A stretch of 64,000 bases of DNA from RUG563 sp045589355 (GCA_045589355.1 JAZNOW010000069.1:1-64000); one strand, 5' to 3'. Shown: positions 6,994 through 16,464, numbered from the stretch's first letter. Program-made: numbers and translations. Notes: a model not told the origin generated them from the letters alone.

Positions 6994-9900
6994 ATGACAA
7001 TCTACCGCCGTTTTGTTTGCCTTATGACCGGCCTTTTTTTGCTGTTTTTGTGTGCATCATGCGCCTGCGCGGACACTGGGTTTTCCCTCTTTTTTGACGG
7101 GGATATCCAGCCCGGTCAGCAGGGTAATGCCCCCGTTTATGTATTGGAAGAAATGACGGCAAAGGAGAAAACCGTCTCCGTGAACGGGCAGACCCACATA
7201 ACCGTCCAGGGCACCACCAACCCCAAAACGGAGGGAGCCAACGCCAAAGGCACCGTGCCCGATCGGGGCGCTGCCCTGTACGTGCTTGCCCCTTCTGACG
7301 GCACCATCACCGTCCACGGCGTCAACGGCACCAATTCCTCCGACGGATCCGGCAAAACCTTCTGGGTGGTACCGGAAGGGGGCAAAGCTTTTTCCCTTTC
7401 CACTCCCGGCGAAATCCACGTGGAGTATGAAGCCGCCGCCGGGGAGAAGGTGTGGTTCTATGCTGCCGGCAGCAAGTTCTGCTATGCCGGCGTCACGTTT
7501 ATCCCCGCACAGGCCGCAGCAGAAAGCGCTGATTTTCTTTTTCGCTTTATCGATCATCCCCTTTCCGGCGAATACGGCCCGGTGCTTTTGCTGGAAGATA
7601 TGGAAATAAAGGAAGAAACCGTAACCGTGGCCGGTGAAAGTCTGCCGGTGGTACAGGGCAAAAACAACCCCAAAGCAGACGGAAGCAACGCCAAGGGCAC
7701 CATTCCCCACACCGGCGCCGCCGTGTGTGTGACCGCCCCTGCCGACGGCACCCTCACCTGCCACGGCATCAACGGCACCAATTCCTCCGACGGCTCCGGT
7801 AAAACCTTCTGGGTGGTGCCGGAAGGGGGCAAGGCCTTTTCCCTGTCCACCCCCGGCGAAATCCACGTGGAGTATGAAGCCGCAGCCGGGGAAAAGGTGT
7901 GGTTCTATGCCGCCGGTTCCAAATTCCGCTATGCCGCCATTTCTTTTGCAGGAAAAGGAGGGACTGATATGTCCGGGCCCATTGCCGATACCCGCCCCTG
8001 GCAGTTCATCCGCTTTGGCACCTCCACCTCCGATGCAGCCAACCGCATCGGCGACGGCCCTTCCCTCGAAAAGGGCGTCACTCTTTTTTCCTGCACCTCC
8101 GACGCCGACGGAAACATTGTCAAAAAGGGCGGTAAGTTCGTCTCCGATGCACCGGCTGACGGCATTTCCTTCTACTACACTACCATCAATCCCCGGACGG
8201 AAAATTTCTGCCTCACTGCCGACGTGCACGTGGATTACCTGAACCCCACCCCTGACGGCCAGGAGGGTTTTGCACTGATGGTACGCGACACCATTTCCGG
8301 CTCCGGCAGCTACTATTCCAACCTTTTTTCCGTTGCTTCCTCCAAGCTGCGGGTGAACGGCAAGGATACCAAAGGCGTGCTGGGCAGCCGCCATTATACC
8401 GGCATCGTATCCAGCGAAAACACCGACCTCAACAACGTCAATGATATCCGCATTGCATTCACCCAGGACGAAAACGACCTGGTGCAGCAGGGCAAAACCT
8501 ATCGCATCCGGCTGGAAAAGACCTCCTGTGCCTATATCACAAGCCAGTTTGAAATCCTGCCCGACGGCACCACCGGCCCATTGATTTCCTCCTATACCTA
8601 TTACATCCCCGCTGCCGATGCTGGCGCCACCTCCGTTTCTTCCTATGACGAACTTAATGATCCCCTTTGCGTGCAGGAAAAGGAAAACGCATACCTTGGC
8701 CTCACCTGCGCCCGGGGCATCAACGCCACCTTTACCAACATCACCTTCACCACTTCCCCCTGGAAAGCGGAAGAATGGCATGTGCAGCCCACCACCTATC
8801 TTGATGGCCGGTGCACGGTCAAATCTGCCGCCACCTGCGCCGAAGACACCTACACGCTGGCGTTTTCCACCAATGCAGACGGCACTGCCCTCATCCGCCT
8901 GAACGGCCAAACGGTGGACGCATCCGTCCCGGTCACCGCCGGGGTGCAGGTGGAGCGCAGCTATCCCCTGCATGGCGACGCCCTCTTCACCATTGATTTT
9001 ACCCCCTCCCCCTCCTTTGTATTCTCCGCTTTTGAAAAGCTTTCCAGCTACGATACCATGACGGTCACTCATACAGTTACCAAACGGCACATCGGCGCGG
9101 AGAACGGCGTTATTTACGTTTCTGCCCAGGGGCATGCGCAGAACGGCGGCACCTCCTATGAAGACGCGCTGGACATCCAGACGGCACTGGATTATGCCTC
9201 CGCCGGCCAGACCATCCTGCTCAAGCCCGAAACCTATCTGCTCCCCCAACAGTCCCTCACCATTTCCCGGGGCCGCAACGGCACACAGGATGCCCCCATC
9301 CGCCTGCAAGGCGACGGCGGCTATGCCACGCTGGACTTTCAGGGAACAGGCGGCGGCTTTACAGCCTGGGGCGACTGGTGGCAGATGGAAAAGATCAACA
9401 TCTGCCGTACGGCGCCCCTGCAAAAGGGCATGCAGCTTTCCGGGCATCACAACATCCTGAAAAACATGAACTTCTACAACAACGGCACCACCGGCCTCCA
9501 GCTTTCCGGCACATCCGCCGAAACCATCGAAATGTGGCCCTCCCATAATACCGTCATCAGCTGCACCGCCATGAACAACGGTGATCCCGGCTATGAAGAC
9601 GCCGACGGCTTTGCCGCCAAGCTCACCTGCGGCCCCGGCAATGTGTTTGATCAATGCATGGCCGCCTATAACGCCGATGACGGGTGGGATCTGTTCGCCA
9701 AAGCTGCCACCGGCCCCATCGGCGCCGTAACCATTCAAAACAGCGTGGCCTTCCGCAACGGCTACCTGATGGTGCAGCCGGGCAGCAAAAAGGACAACAT
9801 CCTCTTTGCCGAGATCCTCTGCAACGAAAACGGCCACCTTTCCTTCACCGGCGAAAACCTTACCGCCGTGGAAGCCGGCAACGGCAACGGCTTCAAAATG

Positions 9901-11886
9901 GGCGGCACCAACATCCCCGGCCGGCATGTGCTGATCAACTCCATCGCCTACGAAAACAAGGCCAAGGGCATCGACGCCAATTCCTGCCCCGATATCCGGG
10001 TGTACCACTCCACCTCCTTCAACAACGGCGCCCATAATGTGGCCTTCTACACCGGCAACGCATCCGCCTCCACCGGCTACGAAGCAAAAGGCGTGCTTTC
10101 CTTCCGCACCGGAAACGGCAGCGGCGAAAACATCAAGCTGCAGGGCCAGCAAAGCAAGGCCGTGTACGGCGAAAACAATTTCTACTGGAACGGAGAAAAG
10201 AACGTGTCTGAAAATACGAAAAGCAGCCCCGCCTGCGTGAACGAAAGCTGGTTCCGCTCCCTGGACACCTCCGCCCTGCCCGAACGCACGGCAGACGGCC
10301 GCATTGACATGCATGGCCTGTTGCTTCTTACGGACGAAGCCCGTGTATACGAAACCGGTGCCCGGGGCGCCGCATGGGGCCAGGATGAGCCGGCCCGTGC
10401 TTCCGTCTGGGTGGTGGGCGATTCCACCGTCTCCGCCTTTGACGACCAGTACTTCATCCCCCGGGAAGGCTGGGGCGAACAGATAGACCGCTATTTCCAT
10501 GCCGATGTGTACAACCTGGCCCGCTCCGGTGCATCCTCCAAAGATTTTACAGAAATGGAAGAATATGATATGCTGTTAAACGGCAGCGAACAGGTGCCCG
10601 CCCTGGGCAGCACCGGCAACGACATGTTCCTGCTGATCGGCTTTGGCCATAACGACGAAAAAACGGAAGAAGCCCGCTTCACTTCCCCCGTTGGCGATTA
10701 CCGCACGGAAGGCACCTTTGCCAACAGCCTGTATGTGCACTATGTAAAGCCGGCCCTGGACCGGGGCGTCACCCCCATTCTTGTCACCCCCATCGTGCGG
10801 CTGACGGAGGAAAACACCCCCGCATCCTACCGATCCGAAGCCGGCCATATTACGCAAACCACCGTCATCGGCGGCGTCACCTACCCCGGCGGGGATTATG
10901 CCGCTTCCATCCGGCAGATGTGCAGCGATCTTTCCATCCCCTGTATCGACCTGACCCCCGCCACCCTGGAAATGAACGTGGCGCTTGGGGAAAACGCCAA
11001 ATACCTCCATGCCTTCAACGGTGCCCGGTATGATGCCGATGGGGTGACCAAAGTGCCCACTGCCCTGGATAAAACCCACACCAATTCCTACGGCGCCAAG
11101 ATGCACGCCTGGCTGATTGCCCGGCATGCCGACGGCACCGGCCTGGACGCTTACGTCAAGCAAGGCGTTCCTGCCCCTTCCTATGAAGCGGATTTTGCCG
11201 ACACCATAAACCCCGATTACCAGATCATCCAATACACCGCTCCCCTTTCCCCTTCCGCCAACTGGCCCGCCTTCACCGATCAGGACGGAAACGTGTGGCA
11301 CGGTACGGTGTTCGGGGATGTGGGCGGCGACAGCAAGGTGCTCTCGGGCAGCTTCGCTTCGGAAGTGACGGATGCCGGCGTCACTTTGTCCGTCCGGGAT
11401 AACCTGGGCAAAATCTCCTCCACCACCGACGGCTTCCTTTTCTATTACATTCCCCTGCCCGCCGGCACGCCCTTCACCCTCACCGCCACCGCCACCGTAA
11501 ACCAGCTGTTTGCCAACAATCAGGTATCCTTCGGCCTCATGGCCCGGGACGAACTCTACATTGATCAGAACATCCGGGATACCATGGGCGATTATGTGGC
11601 ATCCGGCAGCCGCAATCAGGGCGCCGTCAATTGCTTTGGCCGCAAGAGCGGCCTGCTGCTGGACGGCCCGGCAGCGCAGCATGTATACGGCCCCGGCGAT
11701 ACCCTTACCCTGTCCATCACCGGCACCCGGGACGGCTTCACCCTGCAGTATGGGGAAAACGAGCCTGTCTCCGCCGGCTTTGATTATGCCCTTACCACCA
11801 TCGACGAAGCCACCGTCTACGTAGGCTTCTATGTGGTGCGGAATGCCTCCGTCACGTTCTCTGATATTCACCTCATTCTGGAATAA
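6994..11886 (+). CDS. secreted PL9 pectate lyase / CE12 rhamnogalacturonan acetylesterase fusion
   Basis: 1630-residue secreted enzyme. Residues 1-26 are a signal peptide (cut near CACA-D). Two tandem modules (about 29-170 and 175-322) share 52 identical residues. A beta-sandwich-like region follows to about 700. A right-handed beta-helix (about 707-1120) has the PL9 signature: Asp871 in DADGFAAK and Asp895, Asp896, Asp899 in ADDGWD, with the spacing (24, 25, 28) of the calcium-binding aspartates of Pel9A; Lys968 in NGFKMGG is the likely base. Next comes an SGNH esterase like CE12 rhamnogalacturonan acetylesterases: GDST with Ser1144, GHND 1218-1221, Asp1359/His1362. The C-terminal module (about 1420-1630) resembles the pre-lyase region. 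Start ATG 6994 follows GGAGGG. The enzyme would cut and deacetylate pectin outside the cell; the next gene handles unsaturated products. Confidence 0.92.
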   Translation: MTIYRRFVCLMTGLFLLFLCASCACADTGFSLFFDGDIQPGQQGNAPVYVLEEMTAKEKTVSVNGQTHITVQGTTNPKTEGANAKGTVPDRGAALYVLAPSDGTITVHGVNGTNSSDGSGKTFWVVPEGGKAFSLSTPGEIHVEYEAAAGEKVWFYAAGSKFCYAGVTFIPAQAAAESADFLFRFIDHPLSGEYGPVLLLEDMEIKEETVTVAGESLPVVQGKNNPKADGSNAKGTIPHTGAAVCVTAPADGTLTCHGINGTNSSDGSGKTFWVVPEGGKAFSLSTPGEIHVEYEAAAGEKVWFYAAGSKFRYAAISFAGKGGTDMSGPIADTRPWQFIRFGTSTSDAANRIGDGPSLEKGVTLFSCTSDADGNIVKKGGKFVSDAPADGISFYYTTINPRTENFCLTADVHVDYLNPTPDGQEGFALMVRDTISGSGSYYSNLFSVASSKLRVNGKDTKGVLGSRHYTGIVSSENTDLNNVNDIRIAFTQDENDLVQQGKTYRIRLEKTSCAYITSQFEILPDGTTGPLISSYTYYIPAADAGATSVSSYDELNDPLCVQEKENAYLGLTCARGINATFTNITFTTSPWKAEEWHVQPTTYLDGRCTVKSAATCAEDTYTLAFSTNADGTALIRLNGQTVDASVPVTAGVQVERSYPLHGDALFTIDFTPSPSFVFSAFEKLSSYDTMTVTHTVTKRHIGAENGVIYVSAQGHAQNGGTSYEDALDIQTALDYASAGQTILLKPETYLLPQQSLTISRGRNGTQDAPIRLQGDGGYATLDFQGTGGGFTAWGDWWQMEKINICRTAPLQKGMQLSGHHNILKNMNFYNNGTTGLQLSGTSAETIEMWPSHNTVISCTAMNNGDPGYEDADGFAAKLTCGPGNVFDQCMAAYNADDGWDLFAKAATGPIGAVTIQNSVAFRNGYLMVQPGSKKDNILFAEILCNENGHLSFTGENLTAVEAGNGNGFKMGGTNIPGRHVLINSIAYENKAKGIDANSCPDIRVYHSTSFNNGAHNVAFYTGNASASTGYEAKGVLSFRTGNGSGENIKLQGQQSKAVYGENNFYWNGEKNVSENTKSSPACVNESWFRSLDTSALPERTADGRIDMHGLLLLTDEARVYETGARGAAWGQDEPARASVWVVGDSTVSAFDDQYFIPREGWGEQIDRYFHADVYNLARSGASSKDFTEMEEYDMLLNGSEQVPALGSTGNDMFLLIGFGHNDEKTEEARFTSPVGDYRTEGTFANSLYVHYVKPALDRGVTPILVTPIVRLTEENTPASYRSEAGHITQTTVIGGVTYPGGDYAASIRQMCSDLSIPCIDLTPATLEMNVALGENAKYLHAFNGARYDADGVTKVPTALDKTHTNSYGAKMHAWLIARHADGTGLDAYVKQGVPAPSYEADFADTINPDYQIIQYTAPLSPSANWPAFTDQDGNVWHGTVFGDVGGDSKVLSGSFASEVTDAGVTLSVRDNLGKISSTTDGFLFYYIPLPAGTPFTLTATATVNQLFANNQVSFGLMARDELYIDQNIRDTMGDYVASGSRNQGAVNCFGRKSGLLLDGPAAQHVYGPGDTLTLSITGTRDGFTLQYGENEPVSAGFDYALTTIDEATVYVGFYVVRNASVTFSDIHLILE

Positions 11887-11901
11887 AAAAGGAGCATTGC
11901 C

Positions 11902-13017
11902 ATGGAAAACTGGGTCAAAGAAGCATTGGAAAAAACCATTGCCAAATTCCGCAAAGGCGCACCCCTTGCCGCATCTCAGGGCATCATTCCCTACATCGGC
12001 CAAAAAGGAAAATTCCTTCCCTCCCCACACGACGACAACAGCTGGTGGACAGGCGGCTTCTGGCCGGGCATCATGTGGCAATGCTACAGCGCCACCAAAG
12101 AAGATGTTTTTCTGCAGGAAGCCCTGCGGGCAGAAGAGATGCTGGTCCGGGAAATCATGCGCTATGAAAAACTGCACCACGACGTGGGCTTTATGTACCT
12201 GCTTTCCTGCGGCGCTCATCACCGTTTCACGGGCGACGCGGCAGCCTTTACAAACACGCTGCACGTGGCCAACCTGCTTTCAGGCCGGTTCAACCCCGAA
12301 GGGTTCATCCGCGCCTGGAACGGCGAAGATCACATCGGCTATGCCATTGTGGACTGCATGATGAACCTGCCGCTGCTTCACTGGGCCACCAGACACACCG
12401 GCGACCCCCGGTTTGAAAAAATCGCCCGCATCCACGCCGATACCACCATCCGTGATTTTCAGCGGCCGGACGGCAGCTGCTGCCACATCTGCATCTGCGA
12501 TCCCCGCACCGGCAAGGTGGTGGAGCGTCCCCGGGGCCAGGGCTACAGGGAAGGCTCCAGCTGGAGCCGGGGCCAGGCCTGGGCACTGTACGGCTTCACC
12601 CTGAGCGCCCTGAACCTGAAGGAAGAAAAATACCTGCTGGCCGCCCGCCGCTGTGCCGATTATTTCGTGGCCCACATCCGCCCGGACGGCTTGACCAACT
12701 GCGATTTCTGCCAGCCGGAGGAACCGGAACTGATCGACAACATTGCCGGTGCCTGCGCCGCCTGCGGCCTGCTGGAGCTTCATGCCCTCACCGGCGAAGA
12801 AACCTACCGCGCCGCCGCCATGAAGCTGCTCTTTGGCCTGCATTCCCTTTGCGCCGATTATACGGATCAATGCACGGGCGTTTTGCAAAAATGCACCGCC
12901 GCTTACCACAACGACGGCAACGGCCGGCACATCAATATCCTCTACGGCGATTACTTCTATCTGGAAGCGCTGTGCAAGCTGGCCGGCTGCGATGCCCGGC
13001 TGTGGATGACGGAATGA
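11902..13017 (+). CDS. GH88 unsaturated glucuronyl hydrolase
   Basis: 371-residue cytoplasmic enzyme (no signal peptide) of glycoside hydrolase family 88. The family hydrates the double bond of unsaturated uronic acids at the end of lyase products, releasing a keto sugar. Visible family marks: HDVGFMYL with Asp94, IVDCMMNLPLL with Asp151 (the two aspartates of the (alpha/alpha)6 barrel active site) and GSSWSRGQAWALYGF near 228-242. ATG 11902 follows AAAAGGAG. It starts 15 nt after the lyase/esterase gene, so both are probably on one transcript. Related GH105 enzymes act on rhamnogalacturonan disaccharides; the motifs fit GH88 better. The exact disaccharide is unknown. Confidence 0.93.
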   Translation: MENWVKEALEKTIAKFRKGAPLAASQGIIPYIGQKGKFLPSPHDDNSWWTGGFWPGIMWQCYSATKEDVFLQEALRAEEMLVREIMRYEKLHHDVGFMYLLSCGAHHRFTGDAAAFTNTLHVANLLSGRFNPEGFIRAWNGEDHIGYAIVDCMMNLPLLHWATRHTGDPRFEKIARIHADTTIRDFQRPDGSCCHICICDPRTGKVVERPRGQGYREGSSWSRGQAWALYGFTLSALNLKEEKYLLAARRCADYFVAHIRPDGLTNCDFCQPEEPELIDNIAGACAACGLLELHALTGEETYRAAAMKLLFGLHSLCADYTDQCTGVLQKCTAAYHNDGNGRHINILYGDYFYLEALCKLAGCDARLWMTE

Positions 13018-13033
13018 AAGGAGAAAACGATCT

Positions 13034-13144
13034 ATGGGAATTCTTTTGATTTTTGTATTGCTGCCCATCGTGGGCATTCTGGCAGCCAACGCAATCTTTA
13101 AACGCACGTACAAAGACGCCCCCAAGGACAAATACAAGTTTTGA
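13034..13144 (+). CDS. 36-residue single-span membrane microprotein
   Basis: Short reading frame with an excellent AAAGGAG 10 nt before ATG 13034. It encodes one hydrophobic helix (residues 2-22, starting GILLIFVLLP) and a basic, hydrophilic tail ending KDKYKF. The N-terminus is outside or in the membrane and the positively charged tail probably faces the cytoplasm. It lies 16 nt after GH88 and 8 nt before the HAD gene, so it is in the operon. No family was recognised. The clean SD, tight spacing and amphipathic design argue that it is real. Confidence 0.7.
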   Translation: MGILLIFVLLPIVGILAANAIFKRTYKDAPKDKYKF

Positions 13145-13152
13145 GGACCGCC

Positions 13153-13836
13153 ATGAAATACAGATACCTGCTCGTCGATAACGACAATACCCTCATGGAT
13201 TTTGCGGCGGCGGAACGGCAGGCCCTTTCCCAGACACTCATTGATGCCGGCCTGCCTGCAGATCACCATACCTGCGAAAACTACCACCGCATCAACGATG
13301 CCCTGTGGAAGGCGCTGGAAAGGGGCGAAACCACCCAGAAGGAGCTGAAGGTGGAGCGGTTCCGCCAGCTTCTTGCCTTCCTGAACAAACCGGACATGGA
13401 CCCCGTGCCCATTGCCGATGCCTACGCCGGAAACCTTGGCAACTATGCCGACCTTCTGCCCGGTGCGGAGGAATTCATCCGCGCCCTGCACGGCAAAATC
13501 AAAATTGCCCTCATTTCCAACGGCGTTTCTTCCATCCAGCGAAGCCGCCTTGCCCTTTGCCCCCTGACGCCCCTGTTTGATGTGATCCTCATCAGCGAAG
13601 AGGTGGGCGCCGCCAAGCCCGACCCTAAAATGCTATTTATGGCCATGGAGCAAATGGGCTGTACGGACAAACGCCAGGCGGTCATGATGGGCGACAGTTT
13701 ATCTGCCGATATCCCCGCTGCCATCCATGCCGGTGTGGACAGCATCTTTTTCAGCCAGAAGGGCAAAACCTCTCCCTTGCCCACCTACACCGTCAACTGC
13801 TACGAAAAAGCCCTTGCCATTCTGCTTGCCGAATAA
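13153..13836 (+). CDS. HAD-family phosphatase, YjjG/YfnB-like
   Basis: 227-residue cytoplasmic haloacid-dehalogenase hydrolase. Motif I is LVDNDNTLMD (Asp9, Asp11), with an alpha-helical cap (about 18-95), motif II ISNG near 121, a Lys-containing motif III segment (AAKPDPKM near 155) and motif IV MGDSLSADI near 178. The overall shape fits the YjjG/YfnB group, which removes phosphate from nucleoside monophosphates or non-canonical pyrimidine nucleotides. ATG 13153 follows GAGGA at 5 nt; an upstream in-frame TTG at 13141 is less likely. It is the last gene of the pectin operon, followed by a strong terminator. Its relation to pectin use is unclear. Confidence 0.88.
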   Translation: MKYRYLLVDNDNTLMDFAAAERQALSQTLIDAGLPADHHTCENYHRINDALWKALERGETTQKELKVERFRQLLAFLNKPDMDPVPIADAYAGNLGNYADLLPGAEEFIRALHGKIKIALISNGVSSIQRSRLALCPLTPLFDVILISEEVGAAKPDPKMLFMAMEQMGCTDKRQAVMMGDSLSADIPAAIHAGVDSIFFSQKGKTSPLPTYTVNCYEKALAILLAE

Positions 13837-13844
13837 CAAAAAAA

Positions 13845-13877
13845 CGGATCCCCCTTCTTTGAGGGATCCGCTTTTTT
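13845..13877 (+). terminator. intrinsic terminator after the pectin operon
   Basis: Stem CGGATCCC (13845-13852) / GGGATCCG (13863-13870) followed by six T. The end of the convergent gene (13876) lies in the same T-run, so it may stop both transcripts. Confidence 0.85.
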
Positions 13878-14046
13878 ATTGTTCGCTATGACAGTTGCAG
13901 CAGGAAGAGCCGCCTTTGCCGGCAGAACAGGTTTTGCTGTAGGGACAGCCAATGCATTTCTGCCCGTTTCTTTTGGCTTTGATCAAATATCCGCCTGCAA
14001 TGCCCAGGATCACAACCAGCACAGCAATGATCACAAAATCTGCCAT
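13876..14046 (-). CDS. FeoB-associated Cys-rich membrane protein
   Basis: 56-residue protein: an N-terminal membrane helix (residues 3-23) ending in GGYLIKAKR, then a cysteine-rich cytoplasmic tail with CIGCPYSKTC, SSCCNCH. This is the small partner found after feoB in many Clostridia (FeoB_associated family), thought to help ferrous iron uptake, perhaps by binding metal. ATG 14046 follows GAAGGAG at 8 nt. It begins 28 nt after the feoB stop. Confidence 0.93.
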   Translation of the reverse strand: MADFVIIAVLVVILGIAGGYLIKAKRNGQKCIGCPYSKTCSAGKGGSSCCNCHSEQ

Positions 14047-14074
14047 ACATTCTTCTCCTTCTTTTGCAATTCGG

Positions 14075-16090
14075 TCAGGCCTGAGCGTTCAGCTTGTATT
14101 CCTTTTTCAGGTCGCTGTCAGCCTTGCGGATCAGGTAAATCACCACGCCCACCATGGCCAGCACGGCGATCAGGCCGGGGATGAAGCCGGTGCCAAAGCT
14201 GCCGGCAGTGATCAGGGTACCGATCTGGTACACACCAAAGCCCACGGTGAAGCCCACGCCCAGCTGCAGGCCGATGCCGCCAAAGAGCCATTTCTTGCTC
14301 TTGATTTCGCTGTTCATGGCGCCGATGGCCGCAAAGCAGGGCGGGGTGAACAGATTGAACATCAGGTAGGCCAGCGCAGCCACCTTGGTCAGGCCGAAAA
14401 CGGCGGCCACTTCGGTACCGGCACCTTCCATCAGGGCCAATTCTTCCGTATCAATCAGGTTGGAAATGCCAAAGCAAACCGCCAGGGTGCCCACCACGTT
14501 TTCCTTGGCAATGAAGCCGGTCACGGCGGCGGCAGCCAGCTGCCAGGCATGATAGCCCACAATGGGAATCAGCACATAAGCAAAGGGATGGGCAATGGTA
14601 GCCAGGATGGAGGTGTTTTCTGCGCCTTCTTCCACCAGCCGGAAGCTCCAGTTGAACATCTGCATCACCTGCACCAGGGTGTTGCAAAGCAGGATGATGG
14701 TACCGGCCTTCACAATGTAGGCCCAGCCGCGGGAGCACATGGACAGGAACGCACGCTTGAGAGAAGGCCACTTGTATTCGGGCAGTTCAATGATGAAGAA
14801 GGACTTGCGGGCCTTGTGGCCGGCAATCTTGTTCACAAGCAGGGCGCCCAGAAAAATCAGCACGATACCGGCAAAATACATCAGCGTGCCCACCCAGGAT
14901 GCATCGGAGAAGAAAGCCCCGGCAAACAGGGCGATCACGGGCAGCTTGGCGCCGCAGGGCATGAAGGGGGCCAGCATGGCGGTGGCACGGCGTTCACGCT
15001 CGTTGCGGATGGTACGGCTGGCCATAACACCGGGGATGGCGCAGCCGGTGGTGATCACAAAGGGAATAACGGACTTGCCGGAAAGGCCCACTTTCTTGAA
15101 GATGGGGTCCAGCACCACGGAAACACGGCTCATGTAGCCGCAGTCTTCCAGCAGGGCAATCAGGAAATACATAACCATCACCAAAGGCAGGAAGCCGATC
15201 ACGGCGATCACGCCGCCGATGATGCCGTCCACCAGCAAGCTCTGCAGAATGTCGGAGGCGCCGCTCACCCATTCGGCCACCAGGCCCTGGAAGCTTTCCA
15301 GCCAGCTCACCAGCGTGTCGGCCAGCCATACGCCAAGGCCCAGAGGGCCGTCCGCCTGAGAAATGTGGAACACCAGGAACATCACCGCAGCAAAAATCAC
15401 AATACCAAGGATGGGGTGGGTCACCACGGCGTCAATTTTATCCTGAATGTTCTTGTCTTTGGTCAGCACCTTGCGGCTTTCCACCTGGGAAACGATCTTG
15501 TTGACAAACTGGAAGCGCTTTCTGTCCGCAGTTTCTACGGCCTGCTTGCTGGTTAGGTCAATATCGCCCTGGGTGTAGGGGGCCTTCTGGCCCTTGCCGG
15601 CCTGGGCCATGGCGGTATCGATCACCGCCTTCAGGCCTTCATTGGCGGTGGACACCGTTTCCACCACGGGGCAGCCCAGCTTCTGGGACAGGGCGGCCAC
15701 GTCAATTTTGGTTTCTTTCTTTTCATTCACGTCCGCCTTGTTCAGGGCCACCACCATGGGAATGCCCAGTTCCAGCAGCTGGGTGGTGAAGAAAAGGCTG
15801 CGGCTGAGGTTGGTGGCATCCACAATGTTGATGATCACGTCGGGCTGTTCATTGCGCACATAGCCGCTGGTGATGGATTCTTCGGAAGTGAAGGGAGACA
15901 TGGAGTATGCGCCGGGCAAGTCCACAGCGATGGGCTCCTGATCACCGGAGTAATAGACCTTCTTGATGGGGTGTTCCTTCTTTTCCACCGTCACACCTGC
16001 CCAGTTGCCCACCCGTTCGTTCCGGCCGGTCAAGGCATTGTACATGGTGGTTTTACCGCTGTTGGGATTCCCTGTCAACGCAATTCTCAT
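14075..16090 (-). CDS. feoB: ferrous iron transporter FeoB
   Basis: 671-residue inner-membrane Fe(II) transporter. The N-terminal G domain shows GNPNSGKT (7-14), DLPG (57-60) and NKAD (117-120), followed by a helical GDI-like region and, from about 220, the polytopic membrane domain with two Gate motifs (FMPCGAKLP and the PPCFAAIG segment). ATG 16090 is chosen because it follows AAGGAGG at 7 nt and gives the canonical N-terminus; upstream in-frame codons precede the ribosome site. A 120-nt spacer with its own 18-bp operator copy separates it from feoA. Confidence 0.97.
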   Translation of the reverse strand: MRIALTGNPNSGKTTMYNALTGRNERVGNWAGVTVEKKEHPIKKVYYSGDQEPIAVDLPGAYSMSPFTSEESITSGYVRNEQPDVIINIVDATNLSRSLFFTTQLLELGIPMVVALNKADVNEKKETKIDVAALSQKLGCPVVETVSTANEGLKAVIDTAMAQAGKGQKAPYTQGDIDLTSKQAVETADRKRFQFVNKIVSQVESRKVLTKDKNIQDKIDAVVTHPILGIVIFAAVMFLVFHISQADGPLGLGVWLADTLVSWLESFQGLVAEWVSGASDILQSLLVDGIIGGVIAVIGFLPLVMVMYFLIALLEDCGYMSRVSVVLDPIFKKVGLSGKSVIPFVITTGCAIPGVMASRTIRNERERRATAMLAPFMPCGAKLPVIALFAGAFFSDASWVGTLMYFAGIVLIFLGALLVNKIAGHKARKSFFIIELPEYKWPSLKRAFLSMCSRGWAYIVKAGTIILLCNTLVQVMQMFNWSFRLVEEGAENTSILATIAHPFAYVLIPIVGYHAWQLAAAAVTGFIAKENVVGTLAVCFGISNLIDTEELALMEGAGTEVAAVFGLTKVAALAYLMFNLFTPPCFAAIGAMNSEIKSKKWLFGGIGLQLGVGFTVGFGVYQIGTLITAGSFGTGFIPGLIAVLAMVGVVIYLIRKADSDLKKEYKLNAQA

Positions 16091-16136
16091 ATGCTTCCTC
16101 CTTGTGTTTCCTCTATCCTGATCAAACATTACTTTC

Positions 16137-16154
16137 AGTTAGTTGCATTTAACT
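16137..16154. promoter_or_regulatory. feo operator copy in the feoA-feoB spacer
   Basis: AGTTAGTTGCATTTAACT, an imperfect dyad with arms AGTTA/TAACT. It matches the sites at 16465-16482 and 16511-16528 in AGTTAGT and the AACT end. It is likely the binding site of the same metal-sensing repressor, and suggests that feoB can be controlled separately. Confidence 0.55.
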
Positions 16155-16210
16155 ACTGCCGGAAAGAAATGCAGTAAGGCTCACCTTACCGCCTCTCTTT
16201 TTTGTATTGC

Positions 16211-16429
16211 TTACACAATAATGGCTTCCGCCAGCATGGAATCGATGCTATAGCGCGCATCCTTCACCGCCACCACGCAGCCCTTCCCCTTCCGGGAAAC
16301 CACCGTGATGGGCTCGCCGCTGTAGCAACCAAGCGAAAAGAGAAAGGAATTCATTTCTTCATCGTCGGTATCAATGCGGGAAATGATGTACTCCTTGCCT
16401 TCCTGCGCCTTCCACAAAGACATTTCCAT
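16211..16429 (-). CDS. feoA: FeoA domain protein
   Basis: 72-residue cytoplasmic SH3-like FeoA protein that supports FeoB. The pattern SLGCYSGEPITVVSRKGKGCVVAVKDARYSID is typical: a 'G...G..i.v' strand pair, a loop and a final 'iD..lA..I'. ATG 16429 follows AGGAGG at 10 nt. First gene of the feo set. Confidence 0.92.
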   Translation of the reverse strand: MEMSLWKAQEGKEYIISRIDTDDEEMNSFLFSLGCYSGEPITVVSRKGKGCVVAVKDARYSIDSMLAEAIIV

Positions 16430-16464
16430 GGTTTCTTTTCCTCCTGATCATCTTTACGGAATCG

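Noticed and set aside
7057..10500. Open frame of over 1100 codons on the minus strand opposite the pectinase
   Set aside because: Codon bias of the real gene (C-ending) suppresses stops on the other strand. The product is low-complexity Gly/Val/Ala with no domain, and the plus-strand protein has clear catalytic motifs.
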